64,000 bases of DNA, from assembly GCA_965261475.1 (NCBI GenBank), contig OZ253454.1, positions 806,001 to 870,000 on the forward strand. Direction: 5' to 3'. Position 1 is the stretch's first letter; each line of letters starts with the position of its first letter. Positions 9,276 through 18,487 of the stretch are shown here, piece by piece. Origin of the DNA: G965261475 sp965261475 [NCBI: bacterium]. GTDB lineage: Bacteria; SAR324; XYD2-FULL-50-16. The notes under the pieces are model-generated. The model worked only from the letters and a program-made list of their open reading frames with translations. It was not told the origin of the DNA and did not search any database. Both the position numbers and the translations under genes were made by a program.

Positions 9276-12200
9276 ATGACAATTAACACAAAATATACTA
9301 GACTCTTGAGCTTTACCAAACACTATATCTTTTTACTGCTGCTTGCGTCTTTGTTTTTGCTTGCTGCTTGTAGTAGTAGTGGAAGCAACCCATCTACTAG
9401 TGATTCGCTAAGTAATTTATCTATTGCTGACGCTACTACTCTCGAGGGTGCAAAGCAAATAAAATTCATAGTTTCTTTGAGCGACCCCTTTCCCGGTGGC
9501 AAGGATGTAGTTTTTAACTACCGTACACTAGAAACAACAGAAATAGCAGGTAATGCCATTGCAGATGCTGATTATACTAGCGTCGTCGCTGGTAGAGCTA
9601 CTATAGACAGTGGCACTCTAACTACAAGTATTTTGATAGACATTACCGATGATAGCCTCGTAGAAGACGATGAGACTTTTTTGGTAGAAATTAGCCCTAA
9701 CCAGCTAGACATTCCTATCATCAAACCACAAGCTATAGGCACCATCAAGATTGATGACCTACCAAGTCTGTCTATTACAGACGCTACTGCTTTTGAGGAT
9801 ACAGGGCAAATAGAATTCACAGTGAGCTTGAATCAGGCTTTCCCTGGCAATATTGTATCCTTTGACTACCACACACTAGACTCAGGTAGTGCCAGCTCAG
9901 GTGCTGATTATACTAGCGTCGTCGCTGGTAGAGCTACTATAAACAGTAACGAACCAACTACAAAGATTATTATAGAAATTAACGATGATAGCCTCATAGA
10001 AGACGACGAGACTTTTGACCTAGTAATTAGTAACCCTCCGCCAAATATTCTAATTACTAGAGCAAGAGCCACTGGCACTATCAAAATCAATGGTTTAAGC
10101 TTATCTATTGCTGACGCTACTACTCTCGAGGGTGCAGGTAGTATTAAATTTAGAGTTTCTTTGAGCGCCCCCTTTCCCGGTGGCAAAGATGTAGTTTTTA
10201 ACTACCGTACACTAGAAACAACAAAAATAGCAGGTAATGCCATTGCAGATTCTGATTATACTAGCGTCGTCGCTGGTAGAGCTACTATAGACAGTGGCAA
10301 TTTAACTACAAGTATTTCTATAGACATTACCGATGATAGCCTCGTAGAAGACGATGAGACTTTTTTGGTAGAAATTAGCCCTAACCAGCTAGACATTCCT
10401 ATCATCAAACCACAAGCTATAGGCACCATCAAGATTGATGACCTGCCAAGTCTGTCTATTACAGACGCCACTGCTTTTGAGGATACAGGGCAAATAGAAT
10501 TCACAGTGAGCTTGAATCAGGCTTTCCCTGGCAATATTGTATCCTTTGACTACCGTACACTAGAATCAGGTAGTGCCATTGAAAACGTTGATTATACTAG
10601 CGTCGTCGCTGGTAGCGCTACTATAAACAGTGGCGAACCAACTACAAAGATTATTATAGAAATTAACGATGATAGCCTCATAGAAGAAGACGAGACTTTT
10701 GACCTAGTAATTAGTAACCCTCCGCCAAATATTCTAATTACTAGAGCAAGAGCCACTGGCACTATCAAAATCAATGGTTTAAGCTTATCTATTGCTGACG
10801 CTACTACTCTCGAGGGTGCAGGTAGTATTAAATTTAGAGTTTCTTTGAGCGCCCCCTTTCCCGGTGGCAAAGATGTAGTTTTTAACTACCGTACACTAGA
10901 AACAACAAAAATAGCAGGTAATGCCATTGCAGATTCTGATTATACTAGCGTCGTCGCTGGTAGAGCTACTATAGACAGTGGCAATTTAACTACAAGTATT
11001 TCTATAGACATTACCGATGATAGCCTCGTAGAAGACGATGAGACTTTTTTGGTAGAAATTAGCCCTAACCAGCTAGACATTCCTATCATCAAACCACAAG
11101 CTATAGGCACCATCAAGATTGATGACCTACCAAGTCTGTCTATCACAGACGCTACTGCTTTTGAGGATACAGGGCAAATAGAATTCACAGTGAGCTTGAA
11201 TCAGGCTTTCCCTGGCAATATTGTATCCTTTGACTACCACACACTAGAATCAGGTAGTGCCATTGAAAACGTTGATTATACTAGCGTCGTCGATGGTAGA
11301 GCTACTATAGACAGTGGCGAACCAACTACAAAGATTATTATAGAAATTAACGATGATAGCCTCATAGAAGACGACGAGACTTTTGACCTAGTAATTAGTA
11401 ACCCTCCGCCAAATATTCTAATTACTAGAGCAAGAGCCACTGGCACTATCAAAATCAATGGTTTAAGCTTATCTATTGCTGACGCTACTACTCTCGAGGG
11501 TGCAGATAGTATTAAATTTAGAGTTTCTTTGAGCGCCCTCTTTCCCGGTGGCAAGGATGTAGTTTTTAACTACCGTACACTAGAATCAGGTAGCATCAAT
11601 AGTGCTAGTGCAGGTGCTGACTATACTAGTAAAGCTGGTAGAGCTACTATAAACAGTGGCACTCTAACTACAAGTATTTTGATAGACATTACCGATGATA
11701 GCCTCGTAGAAGACGATGAGACTTTTTTGGTAGAAATTAGCCCTAACAAGCTAGACATTCCTATCATCAAACCACAAGCTATAGGCACCATCAAGATTGA
11801 TGACATGCCAAGCCTGTCTATTACAGACGCTACTGCTTTTGAGAATGCAGGGGTTTTAACATTTCGCGCTTCTTTAAACGCGCCCTTTCCCGGCAATCTA
11901 GTATCATTTGATTATCAAACAAAAAAAGGTAGTGCCAATAATCAAATAACGTGGCAGCAAGCTACCGAACATGCTAGGTGGTCTGCTAGGGACGGACATA
12001 GCTCTGTCGTCTTTAAGGACAAAATCTGGGTGCTGGGTGGTAATACTAGCGTAGGTAGTACTGCTATCCTCCGAAACGATGTTTACTACTCTAGCGATGG
12101 TAGCAACTGGCATACTGCTACCACAAATGCTGCTTGGACTCCTAGGCACTCTCATACCTCTGTCGTCTTTAAGGACAAAATCTGGGTGCTGGGTGGTAGC

Positions 12201-13958
12201 CACAAAAACGATATCTACTACTCTACAGATGGCATCAACTGGGTTGAGGCTACCGCAGATGCTGCTTGGACTGCTCGCGCTGAGCATAGCTCAGTGGTAT
12301 TTAAGAATAAAATGTGGGTGATGGGTGGCTGGGATGGCGTGATGGAGGATGGCATTACTGGCCGCCCAAAAGATGTCTGGAGCTCTGATAATGGCATCAA
12401 CTGGACTAGTGTTACTGCAAATGCTGCTTGGTCTGGAAGGACCAATCATAGCTCAGTGGTCTTTGACGATAAAATCTGGGTGATGGGTGGTAATGCTGCT
12501 GAAGGCCGCAAAGACGATGTCTGGTACTCTGCAGATGGCATCAACTGGGTTCAGGCTATCGAACATGCTAGGTGGACTCCTAGGCATAGGCATAGCTCTG
12601 TCGTCTTTGACGACAAAATCTGGGTGCTAGGTGGTCTGGAGGATAATGACAGAAAAAACGATGTCTGGTACTCTAGCAACGGCACAAACTGGACTCAGTC
12701 TACCTCAAATGTTACTTGGAGCGAGAGGCGCTCTCATAGATCTGTGGTCTTTAAGAATAAAATCTGGGTGCTAGGTGGCTATGATGATGGTAGCAAGAGT
12801 AGATTCAATGATGTATATTTTGCCGACAACACAAGCGACTATCTTAATGCTAGTGGCAGTGGCTTTATCACAGGCGGAGAGCGTAGCACTACTATAGATA
12901 TTGCACTCCTAGACGATAATACCATAGAAGACGACGAGACCTTTGATATTATAATTAGCAACCCCGTCAATGCTACTCTAAACACTGCGGCTGGTGACAA
13001 TCAAGCTACAGGCACTATTTTAGATATTATTAGCTGGACTCAAGCTACCGCAAATGCTGGCTGGATCGCTCGCAGTGAGCATACCTCTGTAATCAATCGT
13101 GATAAAATATGGGTGATAGGTGCCGTACAAAGGCATCTATACGCAACAAAACAGAACGAAGAACCGAAATGGTACTCAGATGCCTGGCACTCAGATAATG
13201 GCATCGACTGGACTAACAATGCAGGATCCTCTAGATCTAGTCTTATTTATAGCGCTGGGCATACCTCAGTCACCCATAACTCAGGCTCCTTTCAAAATAG
13301 AATCTTGGTGATGGGTGGCAAAAATAGTGATGGCGAAGTAACTAATATGATGCAGAGAACTAGTCAACCAATAGCTACTGAAGGAGGCTGGAAGGAAATA
13401 GGTAAGCAATTTACTGCGAGGTATGCGCATACCTCTGTGGTCTTTGGCGGCAAAAGCTGGATACTGGGTGGCTGGAATGGCAGTGAAAACTTAAACGATG
13501 TCTGGAACACTGAGATTCAGGGTTCAAATTTAAACTGGAGCGAAGTTACTACAAGCAATATTTGGAGCGCTAGGAGCGAGCATAGCTCGGTGGTCTTTGA
13601 CGGCAAAATCTGGGTGCTAGGTGGCAAAACTGATGATGGCAACGAAAATGATGTTTACTACTCTAGCAATGGTAGCGACTGGAATACTGCTACCACAAAT
13701 GCTGCTTGGTCTGCTAGGAGCAAACATAGCTCGGTGGAGTTTGATAACAAAATCTGGGTGCTAGGTGGCGATGATGGTAACAAAAAAAACGATGTCTGGT
13801 ACTCTAGCAACGGGGCAGACTGGAGCGAAGTTGCTACAAGCAGTATCTGGGACGCTAGGAGCGATCATACCTCTATCGTCTTTAATGACAAAATCTGGGT
13901 GCTAGGTGGCAAAACTGATGATGGCAACAAAAATGATGTCTGGTTTTTGGGCGAATAA
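9276..13958 (+). CDS. K1: Calx-beta/Kelch lipoprotein, 1560 aa
   Basis: Signal peptide with lipobox LLAAC (Cys32) followed by an SSSGSNPS tether, so it should be a lipid-anchored envelope protein. Seven complete Calx-beta domains (about 48-845) carry acidic Ca2+-type motifs such as DDSLVEDDETF. An eighth begins at about 846 (SITDATAFENAGVLTF), is interrupted at about 892 by six Kelch blades (892-1186), and resumes at about 1187 (DYLNASGSGFITGGERST then LLDDNTIEDDETF) to 1250. Six more blades (1250-1560) follow. Blades follow HSSVVF-x2-KIWVLGG-xn-NDVWYSSNG-x2-W. Blades 7 and 8 are irregular and are shared only with K8. ATG at 9276 was chosen, not the upstream in-frame codon at 9207, because the N-terminus and its leader match the other nine genes. 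The ligand is unknown; adhesion is a plausible inference. Confidence 0.9.
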   Translation: MTINTKYTRLLSFTKHYIFLLLLASLFLLAACSSSGSNPSTSDSLSNLSIADATTLEGAKQIKFIVSLSDPFPGGKDVVFNYRTLETTEIAGNAIADADYTSVVAGRATIDSGTLTTSILIDITDDSLVEDDETFLVEISPNQLDIPIIKPQAIGTIKIDDLPSLSITDATAFEDTGQIEFTVSLNQAFPGNIVSFDYHTLDSGSASSGADYTSVVAGRATINSNEPTTKIIIEINDDSLIEDDETFDLVISNPPPNILITRARATGTIKINGLSLSIADATTLEGAGSIKFRVSLSAPFPGGKDVVFNYRTLETTKIAGNAIADSDYTSVVAGRATIDSGNLTTSISIDITDDSLVEDDETFLVEISPNQLDIPIIKPQAIGTIKIDDLPSLSITDATAFEDTGQIEFTVSLNQAFPGNIVSFDYRTLESGSAIENVDYTSVVAGSATINSGEPTTKIIIEINDDSLIEEDETFDLVISNPPPNILITRARATGTIKINGLSLSIADATTLEGAGSIKFRVSLSAPFPGGKDVVFNYRTLETTKIAGNAIADSDYTSVVAGRATIDSGNLTTSISIDITDDSLVEDDETFLVEISPNQLDIPIIKPQAIGTIKIDDLPSLSITDATAFEDTGQIEFTVSLNQAFPGNIVSFDYHTLESGSAIENVDYTSVVDGRATIDSGEPTTKIIIEINDDSLIEDDETFDLVISNPPPNILITRARATGTIKINGLSLSIADATTLEGADSIKFRVSLSALFPGGKDVVFNYRTLESGSINSASAGADYTSKAGRATINSGTLTTSILIDITDDSLVEDDETFLVEISPNKLDIPIIKPQAIGTIKIDDMPSLSITDATAFENAGVLTFRASLNAPFPGNLVSFDYQTKKGSANNQITWQQATEHARWSARDGHSSVVFKDKIWVLGGNTSVGSTAILRNDVYYSSDGSNWHTATTNAAWTPRHSHTSVVFKDKIWVLGGSHKNDIYYSTDGINWVEATADAAWTARAEHSSVVFKNKMWVMGGWDGVMEDGITGRPKDVWSSDNGINWTSVTANAAWSGRTNHSSVVFDDKIWVMGGNAAEGRKDDVWYSADGINWVQAIEHARWTPRHRHSSVVFDDKIWVLGGLEDNDRKNDVWYSSNGTNWTQSTSNVTWSERRSHRSVVFKNKIWVLGGYDDGSKSRFNDVYFADNTSDYLNASGSGFITGGERSTTIDIALLDDNTIEDDETFDIIISNPVNATLNTAAGDNQATGTILDIISWTQATANAGWIARSEHTSVINRDKIWVIGAVQRHLYATKQNEEPKWYSDAWHSDNGIDWTNNAGSSRSSLIYSAGHTSVTHNSGSFQNRILVMGGKNSDGEVTNMMQRTSQPIATEGGWKEIGKQFTARYAHTSVVFGGKSWILGGWNGSENLNDVWNTEIQGSNLNWSEVTTSNIWSARSEHSSVVFDGKIWVLGGKTDDGNENDVYYSSNGSDWNTATTNAAWSARSKHSSVEFDNKIWVLGGDDGNKKNDVWYSSNGADWSEVATSSIWDARSDHTSIVFNDKIWVLGGKTDDGNKNDVWFLGE
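9430..11480 (+). repeat. 684-bp tandem repeat in K1, three near-identical copies
   Basis: The DNA repeats with a period of 684 bp (228 codons, two Calx-beta domains). For example, the segment beginning near 9572 recurs at 10256 and 10940, and the one near 9908 recurs at 10592 and 11276. Copies differ by only a few substitutions. A partial fourth copy continues to about 11800. The in-frame period allows expansion and contraction without frameshift. Confidence 0.9.
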
Positions 13959-13966
13959 TAAAACCT

Positions 13967-13990
13967 AGCACTTGCCTTGTGCTTTTTTTT
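13967..13990 (+). terminator. Hairpin plus T-run after K1
   Basis: AGCAC-TTGCCTT-GTGCT forms a 5-bp stem with a 7-nt loop, followed directly by eight T. It begins 8 nt after the K1 stop. The stem is short for a strong terminator, but the same element follows nearly every K gene. Confidence 0.5.
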
Positions 13991-15854
13991 ACAGCCCTGA
14001 CAATTCAGCATAACGCTTGCGTTGTGTGTTTTTACGCTCTGCAAGCTCTGCGATTGCTAGACGAGTAATAACCTAGCACTTGCCTTGTGCGTTTTTTATA
14101 CAGCCCTGATAACAAGGCTTGCGTTGTGTGTTTTTACGCTCTGCAAGCTCTGCGATTGCTAGACGAGTAATAACCTAGCACTTGCCTTGTGCGTTTTTTA
14201 TACAGCCCTGACAATCAAACATAACCCTTGCGTTGTGCTTTTTTTATACAGCCCTGACAATCAAACATAACCCTTGCGTTGTGCGTTTTTTATACAGCCC
14301 TGACAATCAAACATAGCACTTGTATTTTTTACGCTATCCCTGACAATCAAACATTCCGCTTGTATTTTTTATACTTGCATTGTGCTTTTTTACACAACGC
14401 AAAGGCTCTACGGTTGCAAGACAAACAATAAACCTAGCTTGTATCTTTTTTGGAGCTAGTTACTACCTACTCTGTCTATGACTAGATAATAACTAACCCT
14501 GACAATAAAACCCAAAACTTGCTTGTTGCTATTTTACACTAACCCTGACAATCAAACATAGCACTTGCCTTGTGCTTTTTTTACACTAGGCAAACTCTGC
14601 GGTTGTAAGACAAACAATAACCTAGCTTGTATCTTTTTGAGAGCTAGCTACTAGCTAGTCTGTCTATAGCTAGATAATAACTAACCCTGACAATCAAACA
14701 TAGCACTTGTGTTTTTTACGCTAGGCAAACTCTGCGGTTGCTAGACGAGCAATAACCTAGCTTGTATCTTTTTTTTGGAGCTAGCTACTAGCTAGTCTGT
14801 CTATAGCTAGATAATAACTAACCCTGACAATCAAACATTCCGCTTGCCTTGTGCTTGTTTTTTACACTAGCCCTGACAATCAAACATTCCGCTTGTATTT
14901 TTTTGGAGCTAGCTACTAGCTACTCTGCCTATAACTAGATAATACTAGCCCTGACAATCAAACATTCCGCTTGCTTGTTGCATTTTTACACTAGCCCTGA
15001 CAATCAAATATAAAACTTGCCTTGTGCGTTTTTACACTAGCCCTGACAATCAAACCCAGCACTTGCCTTGTGCGTTTTTACACTAACCCTGACAATTAAA
15101 TATAACGCTTGCTTGTTGCATTTTTTACACTAGGCAAGCTCTGCGATTGCTAGACGAGTAACAAAACCTAGCACTTGCCTTGTGCGTTTTTACACTAACC
15201 CTGACAATTAAATATAACGCTTGCTTGTTGCATTTTTTACACTAGGCAAGCTCTGCGATTGCTAGACGAGTAACAAAACCTAGCACTTGCCTTGTGCGTT
15301 TTTACACTAACCCTGACAATCAAACACAAGGCTTGCATTGTGCGTTTTTACACTAACCCTGACAATCAAACACAAGGCTTGCATTGTGCGTTTTTACACT
15401 CGCCCTGACAATCAAACATTCCGCTTGTTTGTTGCGTTTTTACACTATCCCTGACAATCAAACCTAGCGCTTGCCTTGTGCTATTTTACGCTAGCCCTGA
15501 CAATCAAACATTCCGCTTGTATTTTTTATACTTGCATTGTGCTTTTTTACACAACGCAAAGGCTCTACGGTTGCTAGACAAGCAATATAACCTAGCTTGT
15601 ATTTTTTTTTTGGAGCTAGCTACTAGCTAGTCTCTATAGGCAAATAATACTAGCCCTGACAATCAAACATAGCGCTTGCGTTGTGCTTGTTTTTTACACT
15701 AGCCCTGACAATCAAACACAACGCTTGCTTGTTGCTTTTTTACGCTAGACAAAGGCTCTGCGGTTGCTAGACAAGCAACAAAACCTAGCACTTGCCTTGT
15801 GCGTTTTTACACTAGCCCTGACAATTCAGCATAACACTTGCATTTTTTATACAG

Positions 15855-15944
15855 CCCTGACAATCAAACATAACATTTGCATTTTTCTTTTTTTACTCTA
15901 ATGTTAGTATATTACTATAAAAATTTACCTACACTCTATCAATT
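15855..15944 (+). promoter_or_regulatory. K-family upstream leader (K2)
   Basis: Begins CCCTGACAATCAAACATAAC and ends with TATATTACTATAAAAATTTA and ACCTACACTCTATCAATT before ATG. Matches the K1 leader closely. Confidence 0.55.
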
Positions 15945-18167
15945 ATGACAACCAATACAAAATATGCTAGACTCTTGAGCTTTATCAAGGACTATATCTT
16001 GTTACTACCCCTAACTTCTTCGTTTTTGCTTGCTGCTTGTAGTAGTGGTGGTGGTGGAAGCAACCCATCTGCTAAGACTTCGCAAAGTAATTTATCTATT
16101 GAGGATAGCTCTGCTTTTGAGGGCGCAGGAGTTATGAAGTTTACAGTGAGCTTAAATGCTACTTCTGATAGTACCACTTCCTTCTACTACAGAACAAAAA
16201 AAGGTAGTGCCAACAATAAAATAGTGTGGCAAGAAGCCCTCGCTCATACTAGTACCCAATCTCCTGAGCGCTGGGCAGCTAGGAGCGGGCAAGCTTTGGT
16301 ATTCAAGAATCGTATGTGGGTGCTAGGTGGTAATAGTATTGGCAATAACAGCCTCAGTGATGTCTGGTACTCTAGCAATGGCAAGAGCTGGAGCGAGGCT
16401 ACCGCAAGTGCCGGCTGGGGAGCTAGGAACGGGCATCGAGCTTTGGTATTCAAGAATCGTATGTGGGTGCTAGGTGGTCGTGTAGGAGATTTGGCACTAA
16501 GCGATGTGTGGGACTCTACCAACGGAGCAGATTGGCACCGACTTACCAGAAATGCTGCTTGGGCATCTGGTACAAGACATACCTCAGTAGTATATAATAA
16601 CAAAATGTGGGTAATAGGTGATGGTGGTAGAAGTAAGAAGGTATGGGACTCCACCAACGGGGTAGATTGGCACCCAGTTACCAGCAATGCTGCTTTTCCT
16701 GACAGAGATCGACAGAGCTCCGTAGTATTTGACGGCAAAATGTGGTTGCTAGGAGGTCAAAGTGAAGGTTACAGAAACTACCGAAACGATGCCTGGTACT
16801 CTACCAACGGGGCAGATTGGTACCCAGCTACTACAAATGCTGCTTGGTCTAGGAGAACCTCTCATACAGCAGTAGTCTTTGACGGTAAAATGTGGGTACT
16901 AGGTGGTCAGGATAGAAATCTTAAGCAACAAAACGATGTTTACTACTCTAGTAACGGGGCAGACTGGAGCAGGCTTGCTACAGAGTCTAGCTGGGAAGCT
17001 AGGGAATTTCTTAGCTCTGTGGTCTTTGATAATAAAATCTGGGTGCTGGGTGGTTTTACTACTACTTGGACGAATGATATACATTTTGCCTACGCCACAG
17101 GCGACTATCTTAGTGCTAGTAGTACAGGTACTATCCTAGGCGGAGAGCATAGCACTACTATAGATATTACACTCCTAGACGATGATATTTTAGAGCTCAC
17201 AGACGAGAGCTTTGACATTATTATCTCTCAGCCCATCAATGCTACTATAAACGCTATCTCTGGTTCTAATCAAGCTACAGCTAGTATTCTAGCAGACACT
17301 GCTAGCTGGAGCGAGGCTACCTCAGATGCCTCTTGGTCTGCTAGATATGCGCATAGCTCTGCCGTATTTAATGATAAAATATGGGTATTAGGTGGTAGTA
17401 GTGGCAACAATAATACTAGCGATGTCTGGTACTCTAGCAACGGCATCAACTGGAGCGAGGCTACCGCAGATGCCTCTTGGTCTGCTAGGGTTGGGCATAG
17501 CTCAGTAGTCTTTGGCGGTAAAATCTGGGTACTAGGTGGCAATGATGGTGATGACACAAACGATGCCTGGTACTCTAGCAACGGGGCAGACTGGAGCGAA
17601 GTTACTACAAGCAATATATGGACTGCGAGGCAAAATCATAGCTCAGTAGTATTTAGGGATAAAATGTGGGTACTAGGTGGTCAAAAGGGTATAAATAATA
17701 GCCTCAACGATGTCTGGTACTCTAGCAACGGGGCAGACTGGAGCGAAGTTACTACAAGCAATATTTGGAGCGCTAGGCAAAATCATAGCTCAGTAGTATA
17801 TAAGGGCAGAGTGTGGGTACTAGGCGGTAATGACGGTAGCTACAAAAACGATGTCTGGAGCTCTAATGATGGCATCAGCTGGCGTGAGGCTACCACAAAT
17901 GCTAACTGGAGCGCGAGGAGCTCGCATAGCTCAGTGGTCTTTGATAACAAAATGTGGGTACTAGGTGGCAATGATGGTAGCGATAAAAACGATGTCTGGT
18001 ACTCTACAGATGGCAAAAACTGGAGCGAAGTTACTACAATCAGTATCTGGGACGCCAGAGATGCTCATAGCTCAGTAGTATTTAAGGACAAAATCTGGGT
18101 GCTAGGCGGCAAAGATAATATAGCAAACAAAAATGATGTCTGGTTTTTAAGCGAATTAAACGAGTAA
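15945..18167 (+). CDS. K2: single split Calx-beta with two Kelch propellers, 740 aa
   Basis: Lipobox LLAAC with Cys32, then SSGGGGSNPS. One Calx-beta domain is split: the first half is at about 47-92 (DSSAFEGAGVMKFTVSL, FYYRTKKGSA). Six Kelch blades follow (95-385), and the closing half at 386-449 carries GDYLSASSTGTILGGE and LLDDDILELTDESFDIIIS. Six further blades run from 449 to the end, which is ...NDVWFLSELNE. The third blade is degenerate (WVIGDGG instead of WVLGG). Much of its first propeller is nearly the same as in K10. This is the compact form shared with K5, K6, K7 and K10. Function unknown; a lipid-anchored surface or periplasmic binding protein is inferred. Confidence 0.9.
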   Translation: MTTNTKYARLLSFIKDYILLLPLTSSFLLAACSSGGGGSNPSAKTSQSNLSIEDSSAFEGAGVMKFTVSLNATSDSTTSFYYRTKKGSANNKIVWQEALAHTSTQSPERWAARSGQALVFKNRMWVLGGNSIGNNSLSDVWYSSNGKSWSEATASAGWGARNGHRALVFKNRMWVLGGRVGDLALSDVWDSTNGADWHRLTRNAAWASGTRHTSVVYNNKMWVIGDGGRSKKVWDSTNGVDWHPVTSNAAFPDRDRQSSVVFDGKMWLLGGQSEGYRNYRNDAWYSTNGADWYPATTNAAWSRRTSHTAVVFDGKMWVLGGQDRNLKQQNDVYYSSNGADWSRLATESSWEAREFLSSVVFDNKIWVLGGFTTTWTNDIHFAYATGDYLSASSTGTILGGEHSTTIDITLLDDDILELTDESFDIIISQPINATINAISGSNQATASILADTASWSEATSDASWSARYAHSSAVFNDKIWVLGGSSGNNNTSDVWYSSNGINWSEATADASWSARVGHSSVVFGGKIWVLGGNDGDDTNDAWYSSNGADWSEVTTSNIWTARQNHSSVVFRDKMWVLGGQKGINNSLNDVWYSSNGADWSEVTTSNIWSARQNHSSVVYKGRVWVLGGNDGSYKNDVWSSNDGISWREATTNANWSARSSHSSVVFDNKMWVLGGNDGSDKNDVWYSTDGKNWSEVTTISIWDARDAHSSVVFKDKIWVLGGKDNIANKNDVWFLSELNE

Positions 18168-18175
18168 CAAAACCT

Positions 18176-18198
18176 AGCACTTGCCTTGTGCTTTTTTT
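18176..18198 (+). terminator. Hairpin plus T-run after K2
   Basis: AGCAC-TTGCCTT-GTGCT then a run of T, starting 9 nt after the stop codon. Confidence 0.5.
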
Positions 18199-18372
18199 AC
18201 ACTCTGCAAGCTCTACGATTGTAAGACAAACAATAACCTAGCGCTTGCCTTGTGCTATTTTACACTAGCCCTGATAACAAGGCTTGTATTTTGCTTTTTG
18301 ACACTCTGCAAGCTCTGCGGTTGCTAGACGAGCAACAAAACCTAGCACTTGCCTTGTGTGTTTTTACACTAT

Positions 18373-18487
18373 CCCTGACAATCAAATATAAAACTTGTGT
18401 AAATAATTCAGCATAAAACTTGTATTTTTCTTTTTTTACTCTAGTGTTAGTATATTACTATAAAAATTTATCTACACTCTATCAATT
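18373..18487 (+). promoter_or_regulatory. K-family upstream leader (K3), extended form
   Basis: The usual block carries an extra insertion, CTTGTGTAAATAATTCAGCA, between the CCCTGACAATC start and the CTTGTATTTTTC part. The same extended form precedes K9, and K4 has a related one. Confidence 0.5.

Larger units (their letters stand above)
13959..15944. repeat. Intergenic repeat array between K1 and K2 (~2 kb)
   Basis: No convincing gene. The stretch is built from three modules. Module A is CCCTGACAATCAAAC, a short variable piece, then GCACTTGCCTTGTGC or a variant, a T-run and ACACTA; I count about 25 copies by eye. Module B is a CTCTGCGGTTGCTAGACGAG-like unit followed by CAATAA. Module C is CTAGCTTGTATC, a T-run, then GAGCTAGCTACTAGCTAGTC and TATAGCTAGATAATA; I see five copies. 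The last 90 bp are the K2 leader. Confidence 0.9.
18168..18487. repeat. Short repeat array between K2 and K3
   Basis: Contains modules A and B but no copy of the CTAG-rich module C. It includes the variant CCCTGATAACAAGGCTTGTA. It ends with the K3 leader. Confidence 0.85.

Noticed and set aside
9572-11896. Recurrent 80-90-residue minus-strand frames inside K1 (also in K3 and K9)
   Set aside because: They are antisense shadows of the Calx-beta repeats; their regular spacing comes from the 684-bp period.
13959-15944. CRISPR array in the intergenic repeats
   Set aside because: Units vary in sequence and length, several modules alternate, and there are no unique spacers of constant length or cas genes.
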